Below are positions 55,688 to 64,000 of a DNA stretch of 64,000 nucleotides, one piece after another (the first letter of the stretch is position 1; each line of letters starts with the position of its first letter). The notes under the pieces are model-generated. The model saw only the letters and a list, made by a program, of their open reading frames with translations. It was not told where the DNA came from and did no database searches. The position numbers were made by a program, and so were the translations under genes. Origin of the DNA: Bacteroidales bacterium (GTDB taxonomy: Bacteria > Bacteroidota > Bacteroidia > Bacteroidales > Marinifilaceae); assembly GCA_015061245.1 (NCBI GenBank), contig SUWY01000006.1, positions 36,424 through 100,423 of the forward strand, read 5' to 3'.

Positions 55688-56395
55688 TTATTGTTCTTCA
55701 AATCGGTATCCAAATCCGGAACGTGCTGTGATATTTGAACCATACTCCTTCAGCTTTTTGCGGAGACGGGTAATGTTTACATCGACGGTTCTTGTTGTTA
55801 CTATGGCTTCGTTTTTCCACACTCTGTCAAGAATCTCCTCGCGGCTGAGCAGGCGGCCAATGTTAGTGAGCAGTAACTCCAGAATTTCAAACTCCTTTTT
55901 GGTTAAATCTATTTGCTCGCTCTCTATGGTGATAGATTTTTGGACTTTATCCAATGTAAGCGTTTTATATGTGATTAGGTTTTTGGTTGTAGCGCTTTTT
56001 GATTCCTGTTTTGGGGACGAGGACCTTCTTAGTACAGCATTTACTCGCAAACAAACCTCGCGCAGAGAAAAGGGCTTTGAGATATAGTCGTCGGCTCCAA
56101 TTGTCAAACCGGTAATTTTATCATTTTCAGTATCTTTTGCCGTAGTGAAAATAATAGGAATTGATGAAGTTTCGGGGTTTTGTTTTAAGATTTTTGCCAT
56201 CTTAAATCCTGAAATCTCGCCCATCATAACATCCAATAGAATAAGATCGTAATCGGTTATTTTTAGGGCGAGGGCCTCCTCTGCACTATTAGCGGTGTCG
56301 ACAATGTATCCTTCGCTCTCAAGATTGAAGCGAAGAATCTCGCACAAGTCCTCTTCGTCATCGACAACCAATACTCTTTTTATATTTCCCTCCAT
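55688..56395 (-). CDS. OmpR/PhoB-family response regulator
   Basis: 235 residues. Receiver domain with the acidic pair in 'VVDDEEDL', phosphoacceptor D55 in 'LILLDVMMG', and K87 in 'FTTAKD'. The C-terminal winged helix includes 'LTKKEFEILELLLTNIGRLLSREEILDRVW' and 'RTVDVNITRLRKKL', the DNA-recognition part. Regulates genes with the kinase encoded just after it; RprY or PhoB type. Confidence 0.95.
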   Translation of the reverse strand: MEGNIKRVLVVDDEEDLCEILRFNLESEGYIVDTANSAEEALALKITDYDLILLDVMMGEISGFKMAKILKQNPETSSIPIIFTTAKDTENDKITGLTIGADDYISKPFSLREVCLRVNAVLRRSSSPKQESKSATTKNLITYKTLTLDKVQKSITIESEQIDLTKKEFEILELLLTNIGRLLSREEILDRVWKNEAIVTTRTVDVNITRLRKKLKEYGSNITARSGFGYRFEEQ

Positions 56396-56449
56396 CTATT
56401 GTTTTATTAAAACTATGGTGTAAAGTTCACATTTTTTTATGAAAAAAGC

Positions 56450-56490
56450 AAACCGCTTAGGAGAGTGGTTGCTTCTCGCTAAGCGGTTTT
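56450..56490 (-). terminator. Terminator after the Pit transporter
   Basis: AAACCGCTTAG pairs with CTAAGCGGTTT, inner GAGA with TCTC. Minus-strand tail GCTTTTTTC. It separates pit from the two-component genes. Confidence 0.82.
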
Positions 56491-56512
56491 ATAAATGAGG
56501 ATTCTGTCGCAA

Positions 56513-58810
56513 TTATGCCATTGCAATCTCTTCGCGAAGATCGTCTTGTGTCAAAGCTGTTGTTGGAAAGCCCTCAAAGTTACTTACGCTTCGCATCAAG
56601 TGGCGATAAGCGCTCACAACCTCTTGAGACTCCTGCAACATATTCAAATATACCATGTATACTCGTGTACTTCCTGTCTGGTTTTGCATGCTATCGATTA
56701 GACGCTTACGCAACTTAGACAACTCATCTTTCAAGTTCTCACAATCCTCCAAAAGGATTCCAATGTTGTTTTTGTATTCCTTTGTGATGATCATCTGATT
56801 ACCACGCATAAAGTAAGCAACCAACTTGTCTCGTACAGGTAGAAAATCCTTAATATATTTGTCCGGAAGTGGAGTGAAGTTGTTGTCAATATGCTCCTTA
56901 CATGGCTCATTGATGCGCTTCAAACAGTAGATCATCTGCTCGCAACTGTTGAATCCTAAGTGCAACCATGTATTGTTTTTGAAAGCAACCTTACTATCAA
57001 CTTTTTTCAAACATACCATTTCACGTTTGCGAGCTCGTTTGGTGTTAAGCAACTCGTTATCCATATCGGTTCTTGCTTTACGAAGAGGCTTTAACTCCTC
57101 GTTGATAAATGCATCAGTAATAGAGGTATACGTGTTGATAATGAAGCTGATCTCTTGACGCGAGTTATTTGCAAAGTGCTGTTGCAGCAATGGCCATACC
57201 TCCTCAGGATTTTTGCTCTTTACCATCTCCTGGAATACGGGATCCTCTGAGTTTGCCATAGCCTCGCGCTTCTTGTATCGGATATTGCTTCTAATCAACA
57301 AGTAGATTGTAAGGATGATCAATAATCCCATTACAATGAAGCCTCCGAAGTGCATTAGGTTTGTTACAAGGAATGCAAGGATAAATGCAGCTCCTGCGGT
57401 GATAAACCAACCTCCGATAACCGAGATAACACCGGTGATTCTGAATACTGCAGACTCACGTCCCCAAGCTCTATCGGCAAGCGAACTACCCATTGCAACC
57501 ATGAATGTTACGTAGGTGGTTGATAGAGGAAGTTTCAATGATGTACCGGCAGCAATCAACAAGCCTGCCATTACAAGGTTAACTGCGGCACGGACCATGT
57601 CGAAAGCAGCTCCCTCTGGCATATCGGAATTGCTGTTGTCGAAACGCTTGTCAATCCACTCGCTCACTCTCTTCGGAATATATTTTGCAATTGTATTTGC
57701 TGTAGATGTAGTATTTCGAACCAGGCTTCTTGCTATTCTTGATGAGCCGAAAATCTCATCATTGTCGCTCTGCTTTGACAAATCGAGCGATGTCTTCACT
57801 ACGTTGTGTGCCTTCTTTGATGTCAACAGTGCTATTACCATTATAACTCCGGCAATTGCCAAATAGATAAATGGCGAGGTTGCCGGGTCATTTAGGCGGC
57901 CCATAAGATATTCTCCCGGTACACCTGAGCCCTCGCCCATATAATAACGGTATGAATCAAGACCAGCCAATGGAACTCCGATAAAGTTTACAAGATCGTT
58001 TCCTGCGAATGCCATTGCCAATGCAAATGTTCCTGCAAGCACAACTATGCGAAGAACGTTTACTTTGCAAAGGTGTAATAACTGCATAATGACAGAGAAT
58101 CCCAAGAACATATATAGCAATAGCTTCAATGTGTTGCCATCAATCCATGCCTTTAATTCGGGAGTCATGATAGTCGAGGTTTTCAAACCTTTAACAAGCA
58201 TAAAGTATACAATGCTTGTGATTGCAATTCCACCAAAGATTCCTATGGTCCAGCGTAAGTGCTTTTTAAAATTAAAGGTGAAGATTATTCGGGCAATCCA
58301 TTGAACCACGGTTCCGAATACAAATGCGATAGCAACAGACAAGAAGATTCCGGCAATAACCGAAAGAGCCTTTTCAGTGTTAAGCATCTCTCCGAATCCA
58401 ATAGCACCGTCGGTTGATACAAATTTGATAACTGCCATTGCAAATGCACCTCCAAGCAACTCAAATACCATTGATACTGTGGTTGAGGTTGGCATTCCCA
58501 ATGAATTGAACATGTCAAGTAGGAATACATCGGTAACCATTACAGCAAGGAATATGCACATAATCTCGGTAAAGTAGAAGTGCTGTGGATGGAACATACC
58601 GTGGCGGGCAATATCCATCATTCCATTGCTCGTTAATGCTCCGATAAGAATTCCGATTGCAGCAATTGCAATGATTGTTGTGAATTTTGCAGCCTTCGCT
58701 CCTATTGCGGAGTTTAGGAAGTTTACAGCATCATTACTAACTCCGACAATCAGATCAAAAATTGCCAGAATAAGGATGAATGCTACAATTACTAAATAAA
58801 TTGCGTCCAT
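56513..58810 (-). CDS. PitA/PHO4-type phosphate transporter with PhoU-like tail
   Basis: 765 residues. Two PHO4 signature repeats: 'DLIVGVSNDAVNFLNSAIGAKA' near the N-terminus, and a later copy around 'MVAMGSSLADRAWGRESAVFRITGVISVIGGWF' plus 'LPLSTTYVTFM'. 'LGMPTSTTVSMVFELLGG' is the STT motif of the family. From about residue 545 a soluble helical tail resembles PhoU ('QQHFANNSRQEISFIINTY', 'LEDCENLKDELSKLRKRL'). Proton- or sodium-driven phosphate uptake; the tail may tie transport to regulation by the adjacent two-component system. Confidence 0.9.
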   Translation of the reverse strand: MDAIYLVIVAFILILAIFDLIVGVSNDAVNFLNSAIGAKAAKFTTIIAIAAIGILIGALTSNGMMDIARHGMFHPQHFYFTEIMCIFLAVMVTDVFLLDMFNSLGMPTSTTVSMVFELLGGAFAMAVIKFVSTDGAIGFGEMLNTEKALSVIAGIFLSVAIAFVFGTVVQWIARIIFTFNFKKHLRWTIGIFGGIAITSIVYFMLVKGLKTSTIMTPELKAWIDGNTLKLLLYMFLGFSVIMQLLHLCKVNVLRIVVLAGTFALAMAFAGNDLVNFIGVPLAGLDSYRYYMGEGSGVPGEYLMGRLNDPATSPFIYLAIAGVIMVIALLTSKKAHNVVKTSLDLSKQSDNDEIFGSSRIARSLVRNTTSTANTIAKYIPKRVSEWIDKRFDNSNSDMPEGAAFDMVRAAVNLVMAGLLIAAGTSLKLPLSTTYVTFMVAMGSSLADRAWGRESAVFRITGVISVIGGWFITAGAAFILAFLVTNLMHFGGFIVMGLLIILTIYLLIRSNIRYKKREAMANSEDPVFQEMVKSKNPEEVWPLLQQHFANNSRQEISFIINTYTSITDAFINEELKPLRKARTDMDNELLNTKRARKREMVCLKKVDSKVAFKNNTWLHLGFNSCEQMIYCLKRINEPCKEHIDNNFTPLPDKYIKDFLPVRDKLVAYFMRGNQMIITKEYKNNIGILLEDCENLKDELSKLRKRLIDSMQNQTGSTRVYMVYLNMLQESQEVVSAYRHLMRSVSNFEGFPTTALTQDDLREEIAMA

Positions 58811-58836
58811 AATTTTACGTTTTAATTTAATATACG

Positions 58837-58844
58837 CAAAATTA
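58837..58844 (-). promoter_or_regulatory. Possible -7 element for the Pit transporter
   Basis: TAATTTTG on the minus strand, 27 nt before the ATG; -33 not clear. Confidence 0.4.
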
Positions 58845-58917
58845 CAGACGCAATATTTCGTATCGGTGTCACTATCGTTACAAAAATGTTACAATGTGAC
58901 TTTTTTGCTTGAAAGAG

Positions 58918-60420
58918 CTATCCGCAATGGAAATATTTGTTAACCAATGTAAGCATTGCCTCTTGGTTGCCCTTCAACTCCTCTCTTAGAGTCTGGTCGT
59001 CGTATGAACGTAACTTTTTGATGATTCCATCAATCATCAACGGACTGAATACATTGTGTTTCTCGAAAATAGCTCTTTGGCTCTCCAAACAAGCTGCCGA
59101 TGCAACACAGTTGTCAGGAAGCTGAGCCAAGCTGTTTAGCTTGTCGGCATTCTCTGCTTGGTGAATATTTACATTTACGTATGTCTTTTCAGCAATCTCA
59201 AGTGCATTCTGCAGCTCAAATCCGTGTCTGCAAGCAACTGCAAGTCCTGCGATAAGTTGGTAAATGTCAGCAGAGCCATCTGGTGAACGCATCTCAACTG
59301 TCTGTTTTTGGGTTGTATCGTAGTTGCTCAACTCCTCAAGCGGATTTGCCAATTTACACATATCCGACTTTGCTGCCCATCCAAGTGGAACGCGAACCAA
59401 TACAGAGCGGTTGCGATCACCCCAACAGATATTTGTAGGAGCCTCCTGGTGTGGAACCAAACGGAAATATGATGTTGGATTAGTATTTCCGAAAGCAGTA
59501 ATTGAAGGAGCCAACTCCATCATTCCGGCAATTGCTCTTCGTGCTGTCTCGCTCAACTTGCCATCCTGTAGCATTTGATTGTTGCCATCTTTAACAATCT
59601 TCATGTGGATATGTAGGCCTGAACCGGCTTTTCCTGTGGTAATCTTAGGAGCAAATGTCAAATCATAACCCGATTGGAATGCAAGATTACGGATAATCCA
59701 CTTGGCAATCATAAGTTGATCTGCTGCATCTTCAGCTTTAACAGGAAGGAACTCAATCTCGTTCTGCTCATATACCAATCCGTCGATTGTGAAGTTTCCA
59801 ACCTCAGAGTGTCCGTATTTAATTTGACCTCCGGCCTGTGCAATATATGACATACATTGTGTGCGGAACTCGTTGAATTTAGCGTATGGTGCAGACTCGT
59901 GGTAACCCTTTTGGTCTGTTGCAGGGAACATGGTTGTGTCAGGAGCAATTACATAGTACTCCAACTCTCCCATTGCATAGAACTCCATACCTGTCACCTG
60001 GTTAAATGCGCGACATGCTTTGTGTAGGGTATTTTCAGGTGAACTTTCAAGTGGTTCTCCATCCTTATTAAAGTATGAACATAGCATTGCGACAGTAGGA
60101 ATCTCCGCAAATGGATCTACAAATGCTGTTCTGAATCGAGGAATTACATATAGGTCGCTGCTTCCTGCCTCAATAAACGGAAATAGGCTTGAACCATCGA
60201 CACGCTCTCCGCAAGTAAGAATTGCATCAAGGTATGCTAAATTGTTTATAACGAAATTTAAGGTCTTCAATCTTCCGTCTGCAGCGGGATACATGAAGTT
60301 TACCATTTTGATATTGTTCTCTTTTATGTAGCGGATGATGTCCGCTTTGGTAAACTCGTTACAGGGTTTGCCAAGATATGCCACCAATAAATTGGGGTTC
60401 ATTTCCAGCTCGTTAGTCAT
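58918..60420 (-). CDS. glnA: Glutamine synthetase, type I-like
   Basis: 500 residues; ATP-dependent ligation of ammonia to glutamate. N-terminal beta-grasp 'NIKMVNFMYPAADGRLKTLNFVI', catalytic motifs 'FYAMGELEYYVIAP' (metal Glu), 'NEIEFLPVKAEDAADQLM', 'GKAGSGLHIHMKI' (ATP/metal His), 'NRSVLVRVP' and 'VEMRSPDGSADIYQLIAGL'. Bacteroidetes also carry a long type III enzyme; this is the shorter form. No adenylylation-site NLYDLP segment is visible. Confidence 0.92.
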   Translation of the reverse strand: MTNELEMNPNLLVAYLGKPCNEFTKADIIRYIKENNIKMVNFMYPAADGRLKTLNFVINNLAYLDAILTCGERVDGSSLFPFIEAGSSDLYVIPRFRTAFVDPFAEIPTVAMLCSYFNKDGEPLESSPENTLHKACRAFNQVTGMEFYAMGELEYYVIAPDTTMFPATDQKGYHESAPYAKFNEFRTQCMSYIAQAGGQIKYGHSEVGNFTIDGLVYEQNEIEFLPVKAEDAADQLMIAKWIIRNLAFQSGYDLTFAPKITTGKAGSGLHIHMKIVKDGNNQMLQDGKLSETARRAIAGMMELAPSITAFGNTNPTSYFRLVPHQEAPTNICWGDRNRSVLVRVPLGWAAKSDMCKLANPLEELSNYDTTQKQTVEMRSPDGSADIYQLIAGLAVACRHGFELQNALEIAEKTYVNVNIHQAENADKLNSLAQLPDNCVASAACLESQRAIFEKHNVFSPLMIDGIIKKLRSYDDQTLREELKGNQEAMLTLVNKYFHCG

Positions 60421-60565
60421 TATTTTACTGTATATTTCAATTATAATTAATAGTCAAAAAAACTATAGATTTTGAGGTGCAAAGTTGGTTATTTTTTTTT
60501 ATATTCACAATATTGTTGTGGTGTAATTTAGGTTGATTTTTTTGCTTAAAAAATGTAAGAAAATC

Positions 60566-60596
60566 TTTGTTAAATCGAGAAATTTTATGAATTTTG
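60566..60596 (+). promoter_or_regulatory. Probable carB promoter
   Basis: TTTG (60566-60569), exactly 19 bp, GAATTTTG (60589-60596), one mismatch to TAnnTTTG at each of the first positions tolerated. The ATG is 62 nt downstream. Confidence 0.42.
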
Positions 60597-60657
60597 TACC
60601 CAATTTGAGCATATACAAATATGGCTCTAAAGTTGATTTTTTTATACGTACTATAAG

Positions 60658-63600
60658 ATGAAGAAACAGTTCAAAAAAGTGCTGGTTTTAGGCTCGGGAG
60701 CCTTGAAAATCGGACAGGCAGGAGAGTTTGATTACTCTGGTTCACAGGCATTAAAGGCTTTGAGAGAGGAGGGTATCCGTTCAATATTGGTTAATCCTAA
60801 TATCGCAACCATTCAGACATCGGAGGGTATTGCAGACCAGGTTTACTTTTTGCCTGTAACACCGTATTTTGTAACTGAGATCATAAAAAAAGAGCGTCCT
60901 GACGGAATTATGTTGGCCTTCGGAGGTCAGACAGCTTTGAACTGCGGTGCAGAGTTGTATCAGAAGGGAGTGTTCGAGGAGTATGGTGTTGAGGTGTTGG
61001 GAACATCGGTCGATGTTATCATGTACACTGAGGATCGCGACTTGTTCGTTAAGAAACTTGACGAGATTAACATGAAGACTCCGGTTAGCCAGGCTGTTGA
61101 GAATATGGAGGATGCTTTGGCTGCAGCACGTAAGATAGGTTTCCCTGTAATGATTCGTTCAGCATACGCTCTTGGAGGATTGGGTAGTGGTATCTGTCCA
61201 AATGAGGAGAAGTTTGTTGAGCTTGCAGAGAGTGCGTTTACTTTTGCTCCACAGATTCTCGTTGAGGAGTCTTTGAAGGGATGGAAAGAGATTGAGTTTG
61301 AGGTTATTCGTGATGCTAATGATCACTGTTTTACAGTGGCAAGTATGGAGAACTTTGATCCGCTTGGAATCCACACAGGAGAGTCTATCGTAGTTGCTCC
61401 AACATGCTCTTTGACTGAGGAGCAGGTTACAATGCTTCAGGAGTTGTCTGTAGGATGTATTCGTCATTTGGGAATTGTAGGAGAGTGTAACATTCAGTAC
61501 GCTTTCAATGCAGAGACAAATGATTACCGTGTAATTGAGGTGAATGCTCGTTTGAGCCGTTCATCTGCGTTGGCTTCTAAAGCTACCGGTTATCCATTGG
61601 CTTTTGTTGCTGCGAAGATCGGTTTGGGATATACTCTTGACGAGATAGGTGAGATGGGAACTCCTAACTCTGCATATGTTGCTCCATCATTGGATTACCT
61701 AATCTGTAAGATTCCTCGTTGGGATTTGACTAAGTTTGCAGGTGTTTCTCGTTTGATTGGTTCAAGCATGAAGTCTGTGGGCGAGATTATGTCAATCGGT
61801 CGTTCATTCGAGGAGGTTATTCAGAAAGGCCTTCGTATGATTGGTCAGGGAATGCACGGATTTGTTGGTAATGACCATAAGGTTCACTTCGATGATTTGG
61901 ACTCTGAGTTGGCAAACCCAACCGATTTGCGTGTATTTGCAATTGCACAGGCTCTTGAGGCCGGATATAGCATAGATAAGATTTTTGAGTTGACCAAGAT
62001 TGACCCATGGTTCCTTGGAAAGCTTAAGAATATCGTAGATATGAAGAATACTTTGTCAGGTTACAATACAATGGAGGAGATTCCTGCCGATGTATTGCGT
62101 CAGGCAAAGGTTTATGGATTCTCTGATTTCCAGATTGCTCGTTTTGTATTTAAGAGCGAGGGCAATATGGAGAACCAGAATCTTGAGGTTCGTAACTATC
62201 GTAAGGGATTGGGAATTGTACCGGCTGTTAAGCGCATCAATACTGTTGCGTCTGAGCATCCTGAGTTGACAAACTACCTATACATGACTTACGCTGTTGA
62301 GGGTTACGATGTAAACTACTATAAGAATGAGAAGTCGGTAGTTGTATTGGGTTCAGGTGCATATAGAATTGGATCATCGGTAGAGTTTGACTGGTGTTCA
62401 GTAAATGCAATCCAAACTGCACGTAAATTGGGTTATAAGTCAATTATGATTAACTACAACCCAGAGACAGTATCTACCGATTACGATATGTGCGACCGTT
62501 TGTACTTCGATGAGTTGTCATTCGAGCGCGTTTTGGATGTTATCGATCTTGAGCAACCTCGCGGAGTTATTGTCTCTGTAGGAGGTCAGATACCTAACAA
62601 CTTGGCAATGAAGTTGCACCGTCAGGATGTTCCAATCCTTGGAACCTCGCCTATATCAATTGACCGTGCAGAGAATCGTAACAAGTTCTCGGCAATGCTT
62701 GATCAGCTTGGAATTGATCAGCCGGCATGGCAGGAGTTAACAAGCCTTGATGATATGAAGGAGTTCATTAAGAAGGTTGGTTATCCTGTGTTGGTTCGTC
62801 CATCATACGTTCTTTCTGGAGCTGCGATGAATGTTTGTCACAATGAGGAGGAGTTGACTCGCTTCTTGCAGATGGCAACCGAGGTATCAAAGGATTATCC
62901 GGTTGTGGTTTCTCAGTTCATGATGGAGACCAAGGAGATTGAGTTCGATGCTGTGGCTAAGAATGGTGAGGTTGTTGAGTATGCTATCTCAGAGCACGTT
63001 GAGTATGCCGGAGTTCACTCGGGCGATGCTACTTTGGTCTTCCCTGCACAGCAGATTTACTTCTCAACTGCTCGCTCAATCAAGAAGATTAGCCGTCAGA
63101 TTGCAAAAGAGTTGAACATCTCAGGACCATTCAATATTCAGTTCTTGGCTAAGGACAACCAGATTAAGGTTATTGAGTGTAACTTGCGTGCATCTCGAAG
63201 CTTCCCATTTGTATCTAAGGTGTTGAAGCGTAACTTTATTGAGACTGCAACCAAGATTATGCTTGATGCTCCATACGAGATGCCTGATAAGAGTGCATTC
63301 GATATTGATAGAATTGGAGTGAAGGCTTCTCAATTCTCATTTGCTCGTTTGCAGAATGCAGACCCTGTTTTGGGTGTTGATATGGCATCGACCGGAGAGG
63401 TTGGTTGTTTGGGCGATGACTTTAACGAGGCATTGTTGAATGCTCTTATTGCAACAGGTTACACTATTCCAAAGAAGAGCGTAATGCTATCTTCCGGAGA
63501 TGCTAAGTCAAAGGTTGATTTGTTGGAGCCAAGCCGTATGTTGCAGGCTAACGGTTACGATATCTACGCAACTGCCGGTACTGCTAAGTTCTTGAACGAA

Positions 63601-63882
63601 AATGGAGTTAATGCAGTTGCTGTGCATTGGCCTGATGAGAACGAGGGCGCAGAGTTGAACGTTATGCAGATGATTTCTGATCATAAGTTTGATTTCATTG
63701 TTAACATTCCAAAGAACCATACAAAACGTGAGTTGACAAATGGATATAAGATTCGTCGTGGAGCAATTGACCACAATATTCCATTGATGACTAATGCACG
63801 TCTTGTAAGAGCCTTTATTCAGGCATTCTGTGCAATGAAGGAGAATGACATTCAGATTAAGAGCTGGCAGGAGTATAAGTAA
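60658..63882 (+). CDS. carB: Carbamoyl-phosphate synthase large subunit
   Basis: 1074 residues; forms carbamoyl phosphate from bicarbonate, ammonia and two ATP for arginine and pyrimidines. Two homologous ATP-grasp halves: 'VLVLGSGALKIGQAGEFDYSGSQALKAL' and 'VVVLGSGAYRIGSSVEFDWCSVNAIQTA', each with nucleotide loops ('MIRSAYALGGLGSG', 'LVRPSYVLSGAAMNV'). C-terminal MGS-like allosteric domain from about 935. No small subunit lies in the window. An IS element begins 43 bp after the stop. Confidence 0.97.
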   Translation: MKKQFKKVLVLGSGALKIGQAGEFDYSGSQALKALREEGIRSILVNPNIATIQTSEGIADQVYFLPVTPYFVTEIIKKERPDGIMLAFGGQTALNCGAELYQKGVFEEYGVEVLGTSVDVIMYTEDRDLFVKKLDEINMKTPVSQAVENMEDALAAARKIGFPVMIRSAYALGGLGSGICPNEEKFVELAESAFTFAPQILVEESLKGWKEIEFEVIRDANDHCFTVASMENFDPLGIHTGESIVVAPTCSLTEEQVTMLQELSVGCIRHLGIVGECNIQYAFNAETNDYRVIEVNARLSRSSALASKATGYPLAFVAAKIGLGYTLDEIGEMGTPNSAYVAPSLDYLICKIPRWDLTKFAGVSRLIGSSMKSVGEIMSIGRSFEEVIQKGLRMIGQGMHGFVGNDHKVHFDDLDSELANPTDLRVFAIAQALEAGYSIDKIFELTKIDPWFLGKLKNIVDMKNTLSGYNTMEEIPADVLRQAKVYGFSDFQIARFVFKSEGNMENQNLEVRNYRKGLGIVPAVKRINTVASEHPELTNYLYMTYAVEGYDVNYYKNEKSVVVLGSGAYRIGSSVEFDWCSVNAIQTARKLGYKSIMINYNPETVSTDYDMCDRLYFDELSFERVLDVIDLEQPRGVIVSVGGQIPNNLAMKLHRQDVPILGTSPISIDRAENRNKFSAMLDQLGIDQPAWQELTSLDDMKEFIKKVGYPVLVRPSYVLSGAAMNVCHNEEELTRFLQMATEVSKDYPVVVSQFMMETKEIEFDAVAKNGEVVEYAISEHVEYAGVHSGDATLVFPAQQIYFSTARSIKKISRQIAKELNISGPFNIQFLAKDNQIKVIECNLRASRSFPFVSKVLKRNFIETATKIMLDAPYEMPDKSAFDIDRIGVKASQFSFARLQNADPVLGVDMASTGEVGCLGDDFNEALLNALIATGYTIPKKSVMLSSGDAKSKVDLLEPSRMLQANGYDIYATAGTAKFLNENGVNAVAVHWPDENEGAELNVMQMISDHKFDFIVNIPKNHTKRELTNGYKIRRGAIDHNIPLMTNARLVRAFIQAFCAMKENDIQIKSWQEYK

Positions 63883-63925
63883 TAGTTTTTAAGTGAATAT
63901 TTACAGAAAATGGGGAGGAGCAATT

Positions 63926-64000
63926 TGATCTGACCCCAAGAAATTGGACGGATTAATAATAAGTTTTATTGGTAAAGAGTTCGGTATTGCACCGGGCTCT
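63926..64000 (-). mobile_element. End of an IS3-family (IS150-like) insertion sequence, truncated by window
   Basis: The terminus TGATCTGACCCCAAGAAATT, continuing GGACGG, resembles IS150-group inverted repeats (TGAACTG-CCCCA-AAA-TTGGAC type). The element extends beyond the right edge. Inside it, a transposase tail is encoded on the minus strand. Confidence 0.78.
63966..64000 (-). CDS. IS3-family transposase OrfB, C-terminal end only
   Basis: Minus-strand residues SPVQYRTLYQ then TAA. The S-P-V-Q-Y-R stretch is the usual C-terminal motif of IS3-family rve integrase-type transposases. The stop lies just inside the inverted repeat. Only about 11 codons are in the window. Confidence 0.75.
   Translation of the reverse strand, partial: SPVQYRTLYQ

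Noticed and set aside
1..64000. tRNA or rRNA genes
   Set aside because: I looked in the gaps for tRNA-like cloverleafs with GTTCNANNC arms and for rRNA segments and found none.

Overview
The window is one continuous piece of a Bacteroidales chromosome, probably gut-associated. Three things point there. Gene content and order are typical of the order: a tpiA / DoxX-like / DUF1599 cluster beside folP, a phosphate-selective O/P-type porin, many lipoproteins with SPII signals, a eukaryote-like ProS, and a fused single-chain PurL. Shine-Dalgarno sites are largely absent. Several promoters match the Bacteroidetes form TTTG-N19/20-TAnnTTTG. I cannot name the genus. Almost all of the DNA is housekeeping sequence; the unusual parts are intergenic repeats, one small inserted gene cassette, an AT-rich gene pair and an insertion sequence at the right edge.

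Layout. 1-4.4 kb: a truncated MFS transporter, then the minus-strand operon DUF1599-DoxX-tpiA, divergent from folP. 4.4-10.9 kb: a heptamer satellite, an exported nitroreductase, a KilA-N gene between 25-bp direct repeats, and the minus-strand run lipoprotein - FadL-like porin - miaB - trmH. 11-17 kb: proS-pepT-BASS transporter operon, then an IMP dehydrogenase of the Tritrichomonas-like type and a membrane-anchored phosphodiester-glycosidase-like protein. 17-24.9 kb: DUF3332 lipoprotein, M1 aminopeptidase converging on (and overlapping) catalase, a 0.7-kb array of covarying hairpins, a DMT transporter with queH, and an exported esterase. 25-31 kb: cinA, then a minus-strand recA - S9 peptidase - POT-like transporter operon. 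31-37 kb: flavodiiron protein, class I fumarase, thioesterase-serB, porin.

37-44.6 kb is a sulfonation locus. CysD and CysN make APS, CysC makes PAPS, CysQ removes PAP, and a membrane-type sulfotransferase at the far end can use the PAPS; two AT-rich lipoprotein genes, one a zinc-metalloprotease candidate, sit between. 44.7-48.7 kb: a secreted esterase, a CD225-DUF2752 membrane pair, an SUMF1-like protein and a beta-propeller lipoprotein. 48.8-64 kb: purL, a very short promoter-to-terminator unit, a YeiH-type transporter, a two-component system next to a PitA-type phosphate transporter, a type I glutamine synthetase, carB, and the end of an IS3-family (IS150-like) element.

Best candidates for something undescribed: the hairpin mosaic at 22.03-22.59 kb, whose stems change sequence but keep pairing, together with the dispersed TTAGGAA/AAGGTGA heptamer satellites that share a junction with it; and the KilA-N cassette at 5.18-6.17 kb, whose direct repeats carry the 3' ends of both neighbouring genes.
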